Source: Bdellovibrio svalbardensis (GTDB taxonomy: Bacteria > Bdellovibrionota > Bdellovibrionia > Bdellovibrionales > Bdellovibrionaceae). Taken from it: a stretch of 64,000 nucleotides of DNA. The stretch covers positions 248,001-312,000 of the forward strand of contig NZ_JANRMI010000004.1 in assembly GCF_029531655.1 (NCBI RefSeq), in the 5' to 3' direction. The position numbers and the translations under genes are program-made. Shown here piece after piece: positions 54,904 through 63,084 of this stretch (position 1 is the stretch's first letter; each line of letters starts with the position of its first letter). The notes under the pieces were generated by a model. The model worked only from the letters and a program-made list of their open reading frames with translations. It was not told the origin of the DNA and did no database searches.

Positions 54904-55485
54904 CTAGAAATTTTCGGTAATACGATCATGAGCTTCCAACATGAGGTCGCTTGCCATGAGGTCAATGTTTTGCCTTCGTGCAGAAAGATTGTAAAGAGGA
55001 TTCACGGAGTTTACGCCCGCAAGCGTCACCTGAGGTGCCTGATAAGTACGCTCCCCGCTGAAGGAACCTTTCCACAACTCTGTGCCATCAGCCTGTCTCA
55101 CCACTCTCACAGTGACTGTAAGAATAATTCGATACTCAGAAGCTAGAGCCGAACCACTTGGTAAAAGAGGTGTTGCCGAGTCCCCGGAAAGACGCTTTGC
55201 TCCCGGAAAGTATTGAACCGAATCAATGGTCCCAATGACCGCGACTTCGGACAAAGCATTGTCCACAACTCGCGCCACACGTGAACGCTGAAACTCTTGA
55301 ATTATCGAGTTTGTAAATGACACCTCAATGCCAGTTTCTTGAGTTTTATTTTTAAAAACAGGCACGGAGATCTGCTTATAACCACCCGGAATGCTGCGAT
55401 TGGCAGCGCCAAGATGATAGGCACATCCAGAGAGAAAAAGAGGAAAAATCAAAGTAATACGAAGAGCTTTAAAGATTGCGTCCAC
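54904..55485 (-). CDS. lptE: LPS-assembly lipoprotein LptE
   Basis: The frame is open to an ATG at 55536, inside the start of the divergent aminotransferase gene. I prefer the GTG at 55485, which leaves a compact signal (FKALRITLIFPLFLSGC) with the lipobox cysteine near residue 21. The mature part starts AYHLGAANRSIPGGYKQISV and contains FKNKTQETGIEVSFTNSII, typical of LptE. LptE plugs the LptD barrel and delivers LPS to the outer leaflet. The pairing with holA supports the call. No strong ribosome site decides the start. Confidence 0.85.
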   Translation of the reverse strand: MDAIFKALRITLIFPLFLSGCAYHLGAANRSIPGGYKQISVPVFKNKTQETGIEVSFTNSIIQEFQRSRVARVVDNALSEVAVIGTIDSVQYFPGAKRLSGDSATPLLPSGSALASEYRIILTVTVRVVRQADGTELWKGSFSGERTYQAPQVTLAGVNSVNPLYNLSARRQNIDLMASDLMLEAHDRITENF

Positions 55486-55529
55486 AGAGCCAGTTGAGTA
55501 TAAATTGAACAAGATATCAAGGAAGAAAA

Positions 55530-56714
55530 ATGACATCTGATGATGGTTTTAATGATGTTTCGAATGAATACAGCCTTCTAGCGCCTGGCCCGGTCAATCT
55601 TCATCCTGAAGTGCGTAAAGCATTGGCACTTCCAATGATTCATCACCGCACTCCTGAATTTGATAAAATTTTAAAGCGCGTTCTTGAGAATATTAAAAAA
55701 GTTTTCCAAACAACTCAGGAAGTCTTTCTATTGACCACCACAGGTTCTGGCGGCATGGAAGCACTTCTCGTCAACACTCTTTCGCCGGGCGACAAAGTTC
55801 TGGCGATTGTCTCTGGAAAATTTGGCGAACGTTGGGCCGATATGGCAAAGCACTATGGCGCGAGCGTCACCGTTCTTGAAGTTCCATGGGGTGAAGCGGT
55901 TCAGGTTTCCTTGGTGGAAGATCATCTAAAAAACAATCCCGACACCCGCGCAGTTCTTTGCCAGGCTTGCGAAACCAGCACTGCGGTTTCGCACCCGATT
56001 CGTGAATTGGCTGATGTCATTTCAAAATATTCTGAAACTCTTTTCTTGGTCGATGCCATCACCGCGTTGGGCGCCTATCCACTCCCAATGGATGAATGGA
56101 AAATTGACGGCTTGGTGGCCGGCTCGCAAAAAGCCTTTATGTTGCCAACGGGAATGGCTTTCATTTCTTTCTCGCAAAAGGCCTGGAAATTTATCGAAGG
56201 CGCAAAATTCCCCCGTTACTATTTTGACGTGCGCAAAGAGAAAAAAGCCAACGCCAGCGGCGAAACCTTTTTCTCTTCCAATGTGGCCATCATTCGCGCC
56301 CTCGACGTGGTTTTGAATTTGATTCAAGCTCAAGGCTTAAACAAACTCTTCCATGATATTCATCGCCGAGCAGAACTCACTCGTATCTTCGCGCAAAAAT
56401 TAGGCTTCACTCTTTACGCCAAGTCACCGAGCGATTCGGTCACTGCCTTGACGGTACCTTCGCATATGGACGGCCAAAAAATCCGTCTTCATTTGGAAGA
56501 AGCACACAATATCACCATCATGGGTGGTCAGGACCAGGCAAAAGGAAAAATTATTCGCGTAGGACATATGGGCTATATCCAGGATCAGGAATTGATTCGC
56601 CTGATCGCGTCTTTAGGACATTGCCTTCGTCATTTCGATCCCGCCTTTATTTCCGTGGAGCAAATTTCAATGGTGGCTGATGAAGCCAGAAAATGGTTGG
56701 AGCAAAATCCATGA
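55530..56714 (+). CDS. Class V aminotransferase (serine--glyoxylate / phosphoserine type)
   Basis: AAGGAAG precedes the ATG at six bases. The 394-residue PLP enzyme begins LLAPGPVNLHPEVRKALALP and has LTTTGSGGMEALL for cofactor phosphate binding, the Asp in LFLVDAITALGAYPLPMD and the Schiff-base lysine in VAGSQKAFMLPTGM. The family includes alanine/serine--glyoxylate aminotransferases and alternative phosphoserine aminotransferases. Its stop overlaps the start of a SerA-like dehydrogenase (ATGA), which points to phosphoserine formation from 3-phosphohydroxypyruvate. It is divergent from lptE. Confidence 0.85.
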   Translation: MTSDDGFNDVSNEYSLLAPGPVNLHPEVRKALALPMIHHRTPEFDKILKRVLENIKKVFQTTQEVFLLTTTGSGGMEALLVNTLSPGDKVLAIVSGKFGERWADMAKHYGASVTVLEVPWGEAVQVSLVEDHLKNNPDTRAVLCQACETSTAVSHPIRELADVISKYSETLFLVDAITALGAYPLPMDEWKIDGLVAGSQKAFMLPTGMAFISFSQKAWKFIEGAKFPRYYFDVRKEKKANASGETFFSSNVAIIRALDVVLNLIQAQGLNKLFHDIHRRAELTRIFAQKLGFTLYAKSPSDSVTALTVPSHMDGQKIRLHLEEAHNITIMGGQDQAKGKIIRVGHMGYIQDQELIRLIASLGHCLRHFDPAFISVEQISMVADEARKWLEQNP

Positions 56715-57697
56715 AGAAAAAAATCCTCATTACGGATCGCTTCGCTCAAGACAGTTTCTTGTATCTTCAGCAACACAGCCACTTTGAAGTCGTGCGAGCT
56801 GATCATCCTCAGCATCTGCCACTAGAGCACTTGGTGAGTGCTAATTGTTTAATCATTCGCAGCCGCACCACTATCGATGAAGAACTTCTCAAGAAGGCCC
56901 GTCAACTGCAGCTCATCATCACTTGCACGAGCGGCTTTGATCACATTGACTTGGATGCGACTCAAAAATGGGGTGTTACCGTCATGCACACGCCGACAGC
57001 CAATATTGAGTCCGCCGCTCAATTGACCTGGGGCTTGGTGTTAAGCTGCGTGAACAACGTTCAGCAGGCCCACAAGATGGTCAAGGCTGGCGAATGGAAA
57101 CGTGATCTGATCACGGGCATCGAGTTGTGTGGTCGAACTTATGGGGTCATCGGCTTGGGCCGCATTGGCTCCCGAGTCGCCGAAATTGCACAGGCCTTCG
57201 GAATGAATGTCGTTGCCTTCGACCCTTATGCTGATGACGAAAATTTTGAACGACTGAAGATACCTCGGTTGAGCTATGAGGAAGTTTTAAAAACTTCTGA
57301 TGTGATCAGCTTCCACGTGCCAAAAACAGTGGAAACAGATCATATGCTCAACCGCTCTCATTTTGAGTACATTCATCGTGGCATTGTTTTGATCAATACG
57401 TCTCGTGGTTCGGTGATCAACGAGAATGATCTCTGTGAAGCTATCGAAAAGGGCTGGCTGCGTTCCGTCGGCCTTGATGTTTTTGAGAAAGAGCCTCTCA
57501 ACAGAAATTCCAATTTGCTGACCTATCCCAATGTGGTTTTGACTCCACACATTGGAGCTAATACGGAAGATGCTTTCTTTAAGGCGTCTCAGATTGCCGC
57601 TAATAAGCTTATGGCCTTCTTTATCGACGGCAGCACCTCTGACACCCTCCCCCCAAGAACGCCCTGGTATGGAGCGACTGGCTTTAAAGGAGAATAA
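56711..57697 (+). CDS. serA: D-3-phosphoglycerate dehydrogenase-like enzyme (short SerA)
   Basis: The start at 56711 (MKKKILITDRFAQDS) is coupled to the aminotransferase stop. The 328-residue D-2-hydroxyacid dehydrogenase has the NAD motif VIGLGRIGSRVAEIAQAFGM and the catalytic triad Arg (INTSRGSVINE), Glu (VGLDVFEKEPL) and His (VVLTPHIGANTED). There is no C-terminal ACT domain, so serine feedback through ACT is absent. Together with the aminotransferase it would give the first two steps of serine synthesis; no serB is in the window. Another 2-hydroxyacid substrate cannot be excluded. Confidence 0.82.
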   Translation: MKKKILITDRFAQDSFLYLQQHSHFEVVRADHPQHLPLEHLVSANCLIIRSRTTIDEELLKKARQLQLIITCTSGFDHIDLDATQKWGVTVMHTPTANIESAAQLTWGLVLSCVNNVQQAHKMVKAGEWKRDLITGIELCGRTYGVIGLGRIGSRVAEIAQAFGMNVVAFDPYADDENFERLKIPRLSYEEVLKTSDVISFHVPKTVETDHMLNRSHFEYIHRGIVLINTSRGSVINENDLCEAIEKGWLRSVGLDVFEKEPLNRNSNLLTYPNVVLTPHIGANTEDAFFKASQIAANKLMAFFIDGSTSDTLPPRTPWYGATGFKGE

Positions 57698-57771
57698 AAC
57701 TTGCCTCTGACTTTCACATAAAAGATTATTTGTGTGGCCAATTTAACGGTCAGCTACTGAGGGGTTTTAGA

Positions 57772-59070
57772 ATGTCTGGAGTCGTTGTTGTCGGCGCCCA
57801 ATGGGGCGATGAAGGTAAGGGTAAACTCATTGACGTGTTTGCAGAAAAAGCAGACATGGTTGTTCGCTACCAAGGTGGCGCCAATGCAGGACACACTCTT
57901 GTTGTTAACGGTCAAAAAACTATTCTTCACTTGGTTCCGTCTGGCATTCTTCGCGCGGAAACGACTTGTGTGATTGCTTCAGGCGTTGTGATTGACGTAT
58001 TCGCCATCAGCAAAGAAATTCAAGGCCTGAAAGCTTCAGGTCTTTTACAAAATCCAAAACAATTGATGATCTCCGACACGGCGACTGTGATCCTGCCTTA
58101 CCACAAGGCTTTGGATGCCGCTCGTGAATCTGCCCTGAGCGATGAGAAAATCGGCACCACGGGTAAAGGAATTGGCCCGGCTTATGAAGACCGCGCTTCG
58201 CGCCGAGCGATTTTGTTCGGCGACCTTTTCGATCGCGATTCTCTTCGCAAGAAATTGGAACTGGCTCTTCGCGAGAAAAATTTCATTCTTGAAAACTACT
58301 ATAAATCCACTCCTTTCAATATCGATGAGATTCTAAAAGATCTTGAAGCGGTGACCGAAGAGCTGGCTCCTTACCGTGCCAAAGATTGTTCACTGTTTAT
58401 TTCTAAAAACCTGAAGGCTGGAAAACGCGTGTTGTTTGAGGGTGCACAAGGCACGATGCTGGACGTTCTTCACGGAACTTATCCTTTCGTGACAAGCTCT
58501 TCGACATTGTCATCGAATGCGTGCGCCAGCACTGGTATTGGCCCAATGAGCGTGAACAAGGTGATCGGCGTATTTAAGGCTTATACGACTCGTGTAGGCA
58601 GCGGTCCTTTCCCGACAGAGCTGCATGATGAAGTTGGAGAGAAGATCCAGGCGGATGGCCATGAGTTCGGCTCTACAACAGGCCGCGCGCGCCGTTGCGG
58701 CTGGTTGGATCTTGTTGCCTTGAAATATGCGATCCGAGTCAATGGCATCACCAACTTGGCAATGATGAAAATCGACGTCCTCACAGGCCATGAGCGCTTG
58801 GGCGTTTGCACGGCTTACAAGTTAAATGGCGAAATCATCACCGAACTTCCGACTTCGCCTTATGAGTTGGAAAAAGTGGAGCCAATTATTGAGTGGCTTC
58901 CTGGCTGGAACCAGGATTTGACGAAAGTAAAAACACTTTCTGATCTTCCACGCCCAACAACAAACTATATTGACTATATCGGTTCACAATTAGGCACTCC
59001 AATTGACGTTATTTCAGTGGGCCCAGGCCGCGAACAGACGCTTTGGGTGAAGCCTTTGTTTAACAATTAA
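57772..59070 (+). CDS. purA: Adenylosuccinate synthetase
   Basis: The start at 57772 (MSGVVVVGAQWGDEGKGKL) with GAGGGG at ten bases is decided by the P-loop-type GDEGKGK motif. The 432-residue enzyme carries GGANAGHT, GTTGKGIGPAYEDR, EGAQGTMLDVLHGTYPFVTS and TTGRARRCGWLDL. It makes adenylosuccinate from IMP, aspartate and GTP, the committed step to AMP. It is transcribed after the serine-pathway pair and followed by an 11-bp hairpin at 59092-59122. Confidence 0.97.
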   Translation: MSGVVVVGAQWGDEGKGKLIDVFAEKADMVVRYQGGANAGHTLVVNGQKTILHLVPSGILRAETTCVIASGVVIDVFAISKEIQGLKASGLLQNPKQLMISDTATVILPYHKALDAARESALSDEKIGTTGKGIGPAYEDRASRRAILFGDLFDRDSLRKKLELALREKNFILENYYKSTPFNIDEILKDLEAVTEELAPYRAKDCSLFISKNLKAGKRVLFEGAQGTMLDVLHGTYPFVTSSSTLSSNACASTGIGPMSVNKVIGVFKAYTTRVGSGPFPTELHDEVGEKIQADGHEFGSTTGRARRCGWLDLVALKYAIRVNGITNLAMMKIDVLTGHERLGVCTAYKLNGEIITELPTSPYELEKVEPIIEWLPGWNQDLTKVKTLSDLPRPTTNYIDYIGSQLGTPIDVISVGPGREQTLWVKPLFNN

Positions 59071-59091
59071 GCATAGATAAGAGATTCTCAC

Positions 59092-59122
59092 GAAGTGTTG
59101 CTGATCTTGTAAGCAACACTTC
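59092..59122 (+). terminator. Hairpin after purA
   Basis: GAAGTGTTGCT and AGCAACACTTC form an 11-bp perfect stem around GATCTTGTA. No T-run follows, so termination strength is uncertain. Confidence 0.55.
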
Positions 59123-59174
59123 GCCGCACCCCAAAAAAGTTCAAAATATTTTTAAATAACTGCAAGAAATCGTA

Positions 59175-59201
59175 TTGACATTAAGGTCCAGTTACTACAA
59201 A
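59175..59201 (+). promoter_or_regulatory. Candidate sigma-70 promoter of the tRNA pair
   Basis: A consensus -35 TTGACA (59175-59180) and a -10-like TACAAA (59196-59201), with a short spacer of 15 bases, lie about 25 bases before the tRNA-Lys 5' end. Confidence 0.5.
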
Positions 59202-59226
59202 TTAGCACTTCCTGAAACGGACACGT

Positions 59227-59302
59227 GGTTCGCTAGCTCAGCTGGTAGAGCACTTCACTTTTAATGAAGGGGTCGATGGTTCGAATCCATCGCGAGCCAC
59301 CA
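59227..59302 (+). tRNA. tRNA-Lys (anticodon TTT)
   Basis: The 76-nt cloverleaf has acceptor GGTTCGC / GCGAGCC (one G-U), anticodon stem CTTCA / TGAAG with loop CTTTTAA giving anticodon TTT, T-loop GTTCGAATCC-type sequence and an encoded CCA end. Confidence 0.97.
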
Positions 59303-59360
59303 TTTTTTACTTTTTCGATTTTATCGGGAAAACTAAAAAGGTCTGTTCTTTTCTCTACAC

Positions 59361-59436
59361 GTTCCCATCGTCTAGGGGCCTAGGACACCTCCCTTTCACG
59401 GAGGATACAGGGGTTCAAATCCCCTTGGGAACGCCA
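59361..59436 (+). tRNA. tRNA-Glu (anticodon TTC)
   Basis: The 76-nt cloverleaf has acceptor GTTCCCA / TGGGAAC, anticodon stem CCTCC / GGAGG with loop CTTTCAC giving anticodon TTC, T-loop GGTTCAAATCC and an encoded CCA. It is 58 bases after tRNA-Lys, probably on the same transcript. Confidence 0.97.
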
Positions 59437-59452
59437 ATTTTTTTTGAATTCA

Positions 59453-59482
59453 AAACCCGATCCAAAAGATCGGGTTTTTTAT
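59453..59482 (+). terminator. Rho-independent terminator after the tRNA genes
   Basis: AACCCGATC-CAAAA-GATCGGGTT is followed by a T-run, about 17 bases after tRNA-Glu. Confidence 0.9.
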
Positions 59483-59559
59483 TTTCAGCCACTTCAATTC
59501 CAGTTATCAATTTTTAAAGTCATTCGAAACAGCCTCCCATCCCCACTCACAACAAAACT

Positions 59560-59727
59560 TTAGGGAGCTTGCTCCTCGACATTTTCTTCAATTGTGCCTG
59601 CTGGGGTGCGGATCACTTTTTGGCTACTTGGCTGCTTCTTGTGAGCATCACCATGAGTCGGTCGAATACTATGTTTATTCTCAGTCTTAGATCCGGAATG
59701 ACCTTCGGTTTTTTTTATTTTCTTCAC
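59560..59727 (-). CDS. Small basic hydrophilic protein (55 residues), unknown function
   Basis: A GTG start preceded by AGGAGG at nine bases opens a 55-codon frame: MKKIKKTEGHSGSKTENK at the start and TPAGTIEENVEEQAP at the end. It is rich in Lys, His, Ser, Thr and Glu, has no hydrophobic segment and is probably disordered. The ribosome site and the ending close to the convergent tRNA terminator support a real gene. I recognise no family. The HGDAHKKQ segment could bind metal or nucleic acid, but that is speculation. Confidence 0.6.
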   Translation of the reverse strand: MKKIKKTEGHSGSKTENKHSIRPTHGDAHKKQPSSQKVIRTPAGTIEENVEEQAP

Positions 59728-59968
59728 TGAAACGCCTCCTGTTGTGATGAGTTTTACTAAGGCGTTTTATGAGAGCAAGTTGTGACGGGGAAAAACAATT
59801 GATGATCAAAAATTTGATTCGGATATTGGCTTAACAACGTCCGTCTTTCCTTAGGCCGGGACGTCTGGGACAAGAGTTGTTCCTTGAGTTTTCCTCTATT
59901 ACTAAATCTTACATTACCGATGTGTAACCATATCTAACTTCTTTACGAATAAATATGGAGAAGACTTC
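59728..59968. other. Divergent control region between the small basic gene and the XRE regulator
   Basis: About 240 bases with no open frame of note. It must hold the promoters of the 55-residue gene (leftward) and the leader/regulator transcript (rightward). I see no clear operator, but an imperfect GGGACGTCTGGGACAAG stretch lies near 59856. Confidence 0.35.
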
Positions 59969-60055
59969 GTGAACGTAACTAAATGGCCCGACAAAAAAAC
60001 GAATTTAGACTCTTCAACGATCCCACAGCATCACACTTCAAACTACGAGCACTGA
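59969..60055 (+). CDS. Candidate 28-codon leader ORF of the XRE/TPR regulator
   Basis: A GTG at 59969, eight bases after GGAG, opens a 28-codon frame (NVTKWPDKKTNLDSS... ending SNYEH) that stops at 60053-60055, six bases before the ATG at 60061. The ribosome site belongs to this frame; neither candidate start of the regulator has one. It looks like a leader peptide coupling translation of the regulator. Confidence 0.45.
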   Translation: MNVTKWPDKKTNLDSSTIPQHHTSNYEH

Positions 60056-60060
60056 TACAC

Positions 60061-61359
60061 ATGCCGAATCATCTAAATTCAGAATTAATAGAAATTGACC
60101 AGAATGAACTCCGAGCTTTGTTGCAAGCACGAGGATTCACTCGCTATGACCTTGCGAAAAAACTAAATATGTCTACGAAGACAGTACAACGCTGGCTTAA
60201 TGCAACAGTTCGGCGCATACGCATGGACACCCTTGAAAAGCTGGCACTTGCTCTGGATGTAAAGCCAGAGCAGCTTAAAAAACATACGACTTCGATTTCA
60301 ACTCGCGCTACCAATCGAGCTATCGAAGAACTATGCTCCCAACACTTTATTAGAAAAGTACACACAAGTGAGGATTGGGAAAATTTCCTAGCCATTCTGA
60401 AAACATTTTGTCCAAATTCACTGTCTTCTGAACAGCGTTTAAAGCTCTTCAAACACATTGGCATATCTTCTTTGCATTTGCGCAAATACCGGGCTTGCAA
60501 ACTCTATCTTAATGAAGCCGCATCCATTGCGAAGGCTCTGGACCTGCCAATTGAGAATTTAGATATTCTGAACTGGCTGGCAATCCGTGAACAGTGCGTT
60601 GGAAACTTCGTGGAGGCGGCCCTCTACTTTCAAATTGCAGAAGAACTTCTGATACAAGTGAAGTGTTCCAAAGTTCACGCCTTCTATTACCATAAAAAAG
60701 CACGACTTCTTCATCACACGGAAAGTTACCAAGAATCAATCGTTTGCAACAAAAAGTCATTGGCTTTGGAGTATCAGCACAATGACAAACCCAATATGCT
60801 CAGCGTTTCCTGCAAATATTTTTTGTTAGGAACCACTTATATGCACATAAAGAATTATTCCAAGGCACGGGTTATGTTCCTCAGGAATATCAGAGCTGCC
60901 GAAAAAGCTGGCTGGGTTCAGGGCTGCGGTTTAGGTCATTTTTATCTTGGCATCATCAGCAAGCTTTCAGGTCAAAATCCACAATTGATACGCAGTCATT
61001 TTGGCAAAGCCCGAACTCTGAATCATTTTACCAGCGAGAAAAAAAATGACCCACGATTAGAGAAAGTGGAATTTCTAAATCTTATTTTCAATGGACGATT
61101 TGAAGAGGCCAAACAAAATCTCAATCTTCGCCTTAAAAAGAATCGCAACAGCCGCCTGCATTTTTCATACGCTATCTTGGATTGCCTTTTCCTACAAAAG
61201 CTTCAACCAGGTCTTTTAGCTGTTAGAGAAAGTCATGTCGAGGTCGCGGAAGAGTTCTTTTCGAAGAATAAAATGAAACACAGTGCTCAACTACTTGAGA
61301 CAATGAAAAAAAGACGAACGATCACGGAACAGGAATTACTTGATTGCTACCCATTTTGA
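60061..61359 (+). CDS. XRE-type helix-turn-helix regulator with TPR-like domain
   Basis: I prefer the ATG at 60061 (MPNHLNSELIEIDQ), 432 residues; the frame also has an ATG at 59983, but that start lacks a ribosome site and would add 26 poorly structured residues. The N-terminal HTH (residues about 14-65) reads LRALLQARGFTRYDLAKKLN, then MSTKTVQRWLNATVRRIRMD and LEKLALALDVKPEQL. The rest is helical repeats (KYRACKLYLNEAASIAKAL, NFVEAALYFQIAEEL, YHKKARLLHHTESYQESIV), as in RRNPP-type peptide-responsive regulators. A peptide or protein ligand is therefore possible. It is not near an obvious target operon. Confidence 0.75.
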   Translation: MPNHLNSELIEIDQNELRALLQARGFTRYDLAKKLNMSTKTVQRWLNATVRRIRMDTLEKLALALDVKPEQLKKHTTSISTRATNRAIEELCSQHFIRKVHTSEDWENFLAILKTFCPNSLSSEQRLKLFKHIGISSLHLRKYRACKLYLNEAASIAKALDLPIENLDILNWLAIREQCVGNFVEAALYFQIAEELLIQVKCSKVHAFYYHKKARLLHHTESYQESIVCNKKSLALEYQHNDKPNMLSVSCKYFLLGTTYMHIKNYSKARVMFLRNIRAAEKAGWVQGCGLGHFYLGIISKLSGQNPQLIRSHFGKARTLNHFTSEKKNDPRLEKVEFLNLIFNGRFEEAKQNLNLRLKKNRNSRLHFSYAILDCLFLQKLQPGLLAVRESHVEVAEEFFSKNKMKHSAQLLETMKKRRTITEQELLDCYPF

Positions 61360-61394
61360 GTAACCCGAAATGCGCAGCAATCAACGATGAACAA

Positions 61395-62069
61395 CTACTT
61401 GATACTTCCAGGCACTCCGTCAAACATCAAACCGACAGTAAAATAGGATCCAGAAAGATCCACGGTATCAAGACTGCTGCTCACTGTTCCAGAGCGTTTG
61501 AAGCCATCCACTTTGTTCGTTTCAACGCCGCCCTCAAAGACCACATAAAACTGCTTATAGCCAAAGGCTACAGAGGCACCAACCGCCGTGTACGGTGTCG
61601 CAAACCAACCTTCAGCCTCTTTGCGGGTCAGCTCCCCATTTTGACTGGCCGACTTCAGTGTGAAGGTTGTATTGCTTCCACCGACGCCCCCAAAAACATC
61701 CAACCGCACGAAGTCTGATTTCACTATCGGCACTCTCGCCACCAAAAGCATGGCATCCTGTTCAATCTTCGCACTGTAGTCGGTGCTGGCATTGGATGGC
61801 TGCTCGTCCTTTTCCGCATTTCTTTTCGTATAGCGAAGCCCCACATCCAAATACTTCAAAAGAGGATAAGTGATCTCAATCCCCAATTGCATGGCAGTAT
61901 CGATTTTCTGAAGTCCCTGAGCCTCGATAGTTTCATTGACGTTCTTTGGATCAATACTTGTCGAACCTGCGAACAAACGACCTTGAACGGGAATTTCTTT
62001 GGCATAAGCGATATTTGAACTGATGGCGAAAAACAAACAAGCCGCAAGGGCCAAACGATAATTCAACAT
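61395..62069 (-). CDS. Outer-membrane beta-barrel-like protein
   Basis: The ATG at 62069 has AAGGAA at six bases and gives a signal peptide (MLNYRLALAACLFFAISSNIAYA); an upstream start at 62156 lacks these. The 224-residue protein shows alternating strands typical of a small OmpA/OmpW-like barrel (IEITYPLLKYLDVGLRYTKRN, ASVAFGYKQFYVVFEGGVE in two parts, LSGSYFTVGLMFDGVPG). It lacks a terminal aromatic residue (ends PGSIK), which is atypical for a BamA substrate. Function unknown. It converges with the XRE regulator gene. Confidence 0.6.
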   Translation of the reverse strand: MLNYRLALAACLFFAISSNIAYAKEIPVQGRLFAGSTSIDPKNVNETIEAQGLQKIDTAMQLGIEITYPLLKYLDVGLRYTKRNAEKDEQPSNASTDYSAKIEQDAMLLVARVPIVKSDFVRLDVFGGVGGSNTTFTLKSASQNGELTRKEAEGWFATPYTAVGASVAFGYKQFYVVFEGGVETNKVDGFKRSGTVSSSLDTVDLSGSYFTVGLMFDGVPGSIK

Positions 62070-62175
62070 AGAATTTCCTTCGAAAGTTGAACCCAGAATA
62101 TGCGTTGCAACAAACCACCTCAAGTCCAGTGCGTGCTTCGAGACTTTCATCCCCACCTAAATCTACAATAAACGG

Positions 62176-62712
62176 ATGAAAAAAAGGAATTATCCACTCA
62201 AAGATGTTTATCGTTTGCTGGAACCTGGCCCAGTGGCCCTTGTAACTACGTCCTACCGGGGCGAATCCAACATTATGACGATGTCCTGGCAGACAATGAT
62301 CGACTTCGAGCCACCGATTGTGGCCTGTGTGATCAGCAATCGAAACCATAGCTTTGAGATGATTAGAAAAAGCAAAGAATGCGTACTCAACATTCCGACC
62401 TTGGAAATTGCCAAACAAGTTGTTGGCTGCGGGAATACCTCCGGAGATTCCGTCGATAAGTTTAAAAAGTTCAAATTGACGGCTCTGCCTGCGACCACCG
62501 TCAAAGCACCCCTCATTGACGAATGCTATGCCAGTTTAGAATGCAAGGTCATCGACAGTAAATTGGCCAATAAGTACAACTTGTTCTTTTTAGAAGTTCA
62601 AAAAGCATGGGTGGCGCCACTTAAAAAATATCCCTCCACGCTTCATCATTTTGGGGATGGTCACTTTATGATTGCAGGTAAAACCATCAAACTCGCTTCC
62701 AAAATGAAATAA
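62176..62712 (+). CDS. Flavin reductase-like (FMN-binding split barrel) protein
   Basis: The 178-residue protein belongs to the flavin reductase / DIM6-NTAB family: LEPGPVALVTTSYRGESNIMTMSW at the start (in the family xxPVxLVTT... binds FMN), CVISNRNHSFEMIRKSKE, VLNIPTLEIAKQVVGCG and the C-terminal HHFGDGHFMIAGKTIKL. Members use NAD(P)H to reduce flavin, or bind FMN in other redox roles. It diverges from the outer-membrane protein gene and converges with the DUF2805 gene. Confidence 0.85.
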   Translation: MKKRNYPLKDVYRLLEPGPVALVTTSYRGESNIMTMSWQTMIDFEPPIVACVISNRNHSFEMIRKSKECVLNIPTLEIAKQVVGCGNTSGDSVDKFKKFKLTALPATTVKAPLIDECYASLECKVIDSKLANKYNLFFLEVQKAWVAPLKKYPSTLHHFGDGHFMIAGKTIKLASKMK

Positions 62713-62720
62713 CAATCCTA

Positions 62721-63026
62721 TCACTTCCATCCTTTGGTGGACCCGTCAGAACGCTGTCTTCTGCATTTAAAGCGCCCTTCCACAAAGGGTCTTTGCATTT
62801 CATGCTTCAGATGCCCCTGTTCATTGGCGCGACGTCGCCAGCGCTTATAGGCTTTTTCATCAAGCTGCGTGCGCATGAACTTCACGACTTCATTCGGCGT
62901 GAGTTGAAACTGCTCTTTAATGGCATCAAAGGCCGTGCGATCTTCCCAGGCCATGCGCACAATGCGGTCCTTATCATCCGCCGTCAAAGAGCTCCATTTT
63001 TCGCGATTACGCGCTGAGATTGACAT
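62721..63026 (-). CDS. DUF2805-family small protein
   Basis: The 101-residue basic protein contains DKDRIVRMAWEDRTAFDAIK and LTPNEVVKFMRTQLDEKAYKRWRRRA, the helix-turn-helix-like pattern of DUF2805 (TIGR03643). Family members are often encoded next to the photolyase-related gene, as here (58 bases downstream of it, same strand), so a link to DNA repair or light response is inferred. The C-terminal tail is Arg/Lys-rich. Confidence 0.8.
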   Translation of the reverse strand: MSISARNREKWSSLTADDKDRIVRMAWEDRTAFDAIKEQFQLTPNEVVKFMRTQLDEKAYKRWRRRANEQGHLKHEMQRPFVEGRFKCRRQRSDGSTKGWK

Positions 63027-63084
63027 AATGACTTCCTATAAGCTTAAAAAAAAGATCGTTAAACCAAACAACCGAAGAAGGCGG

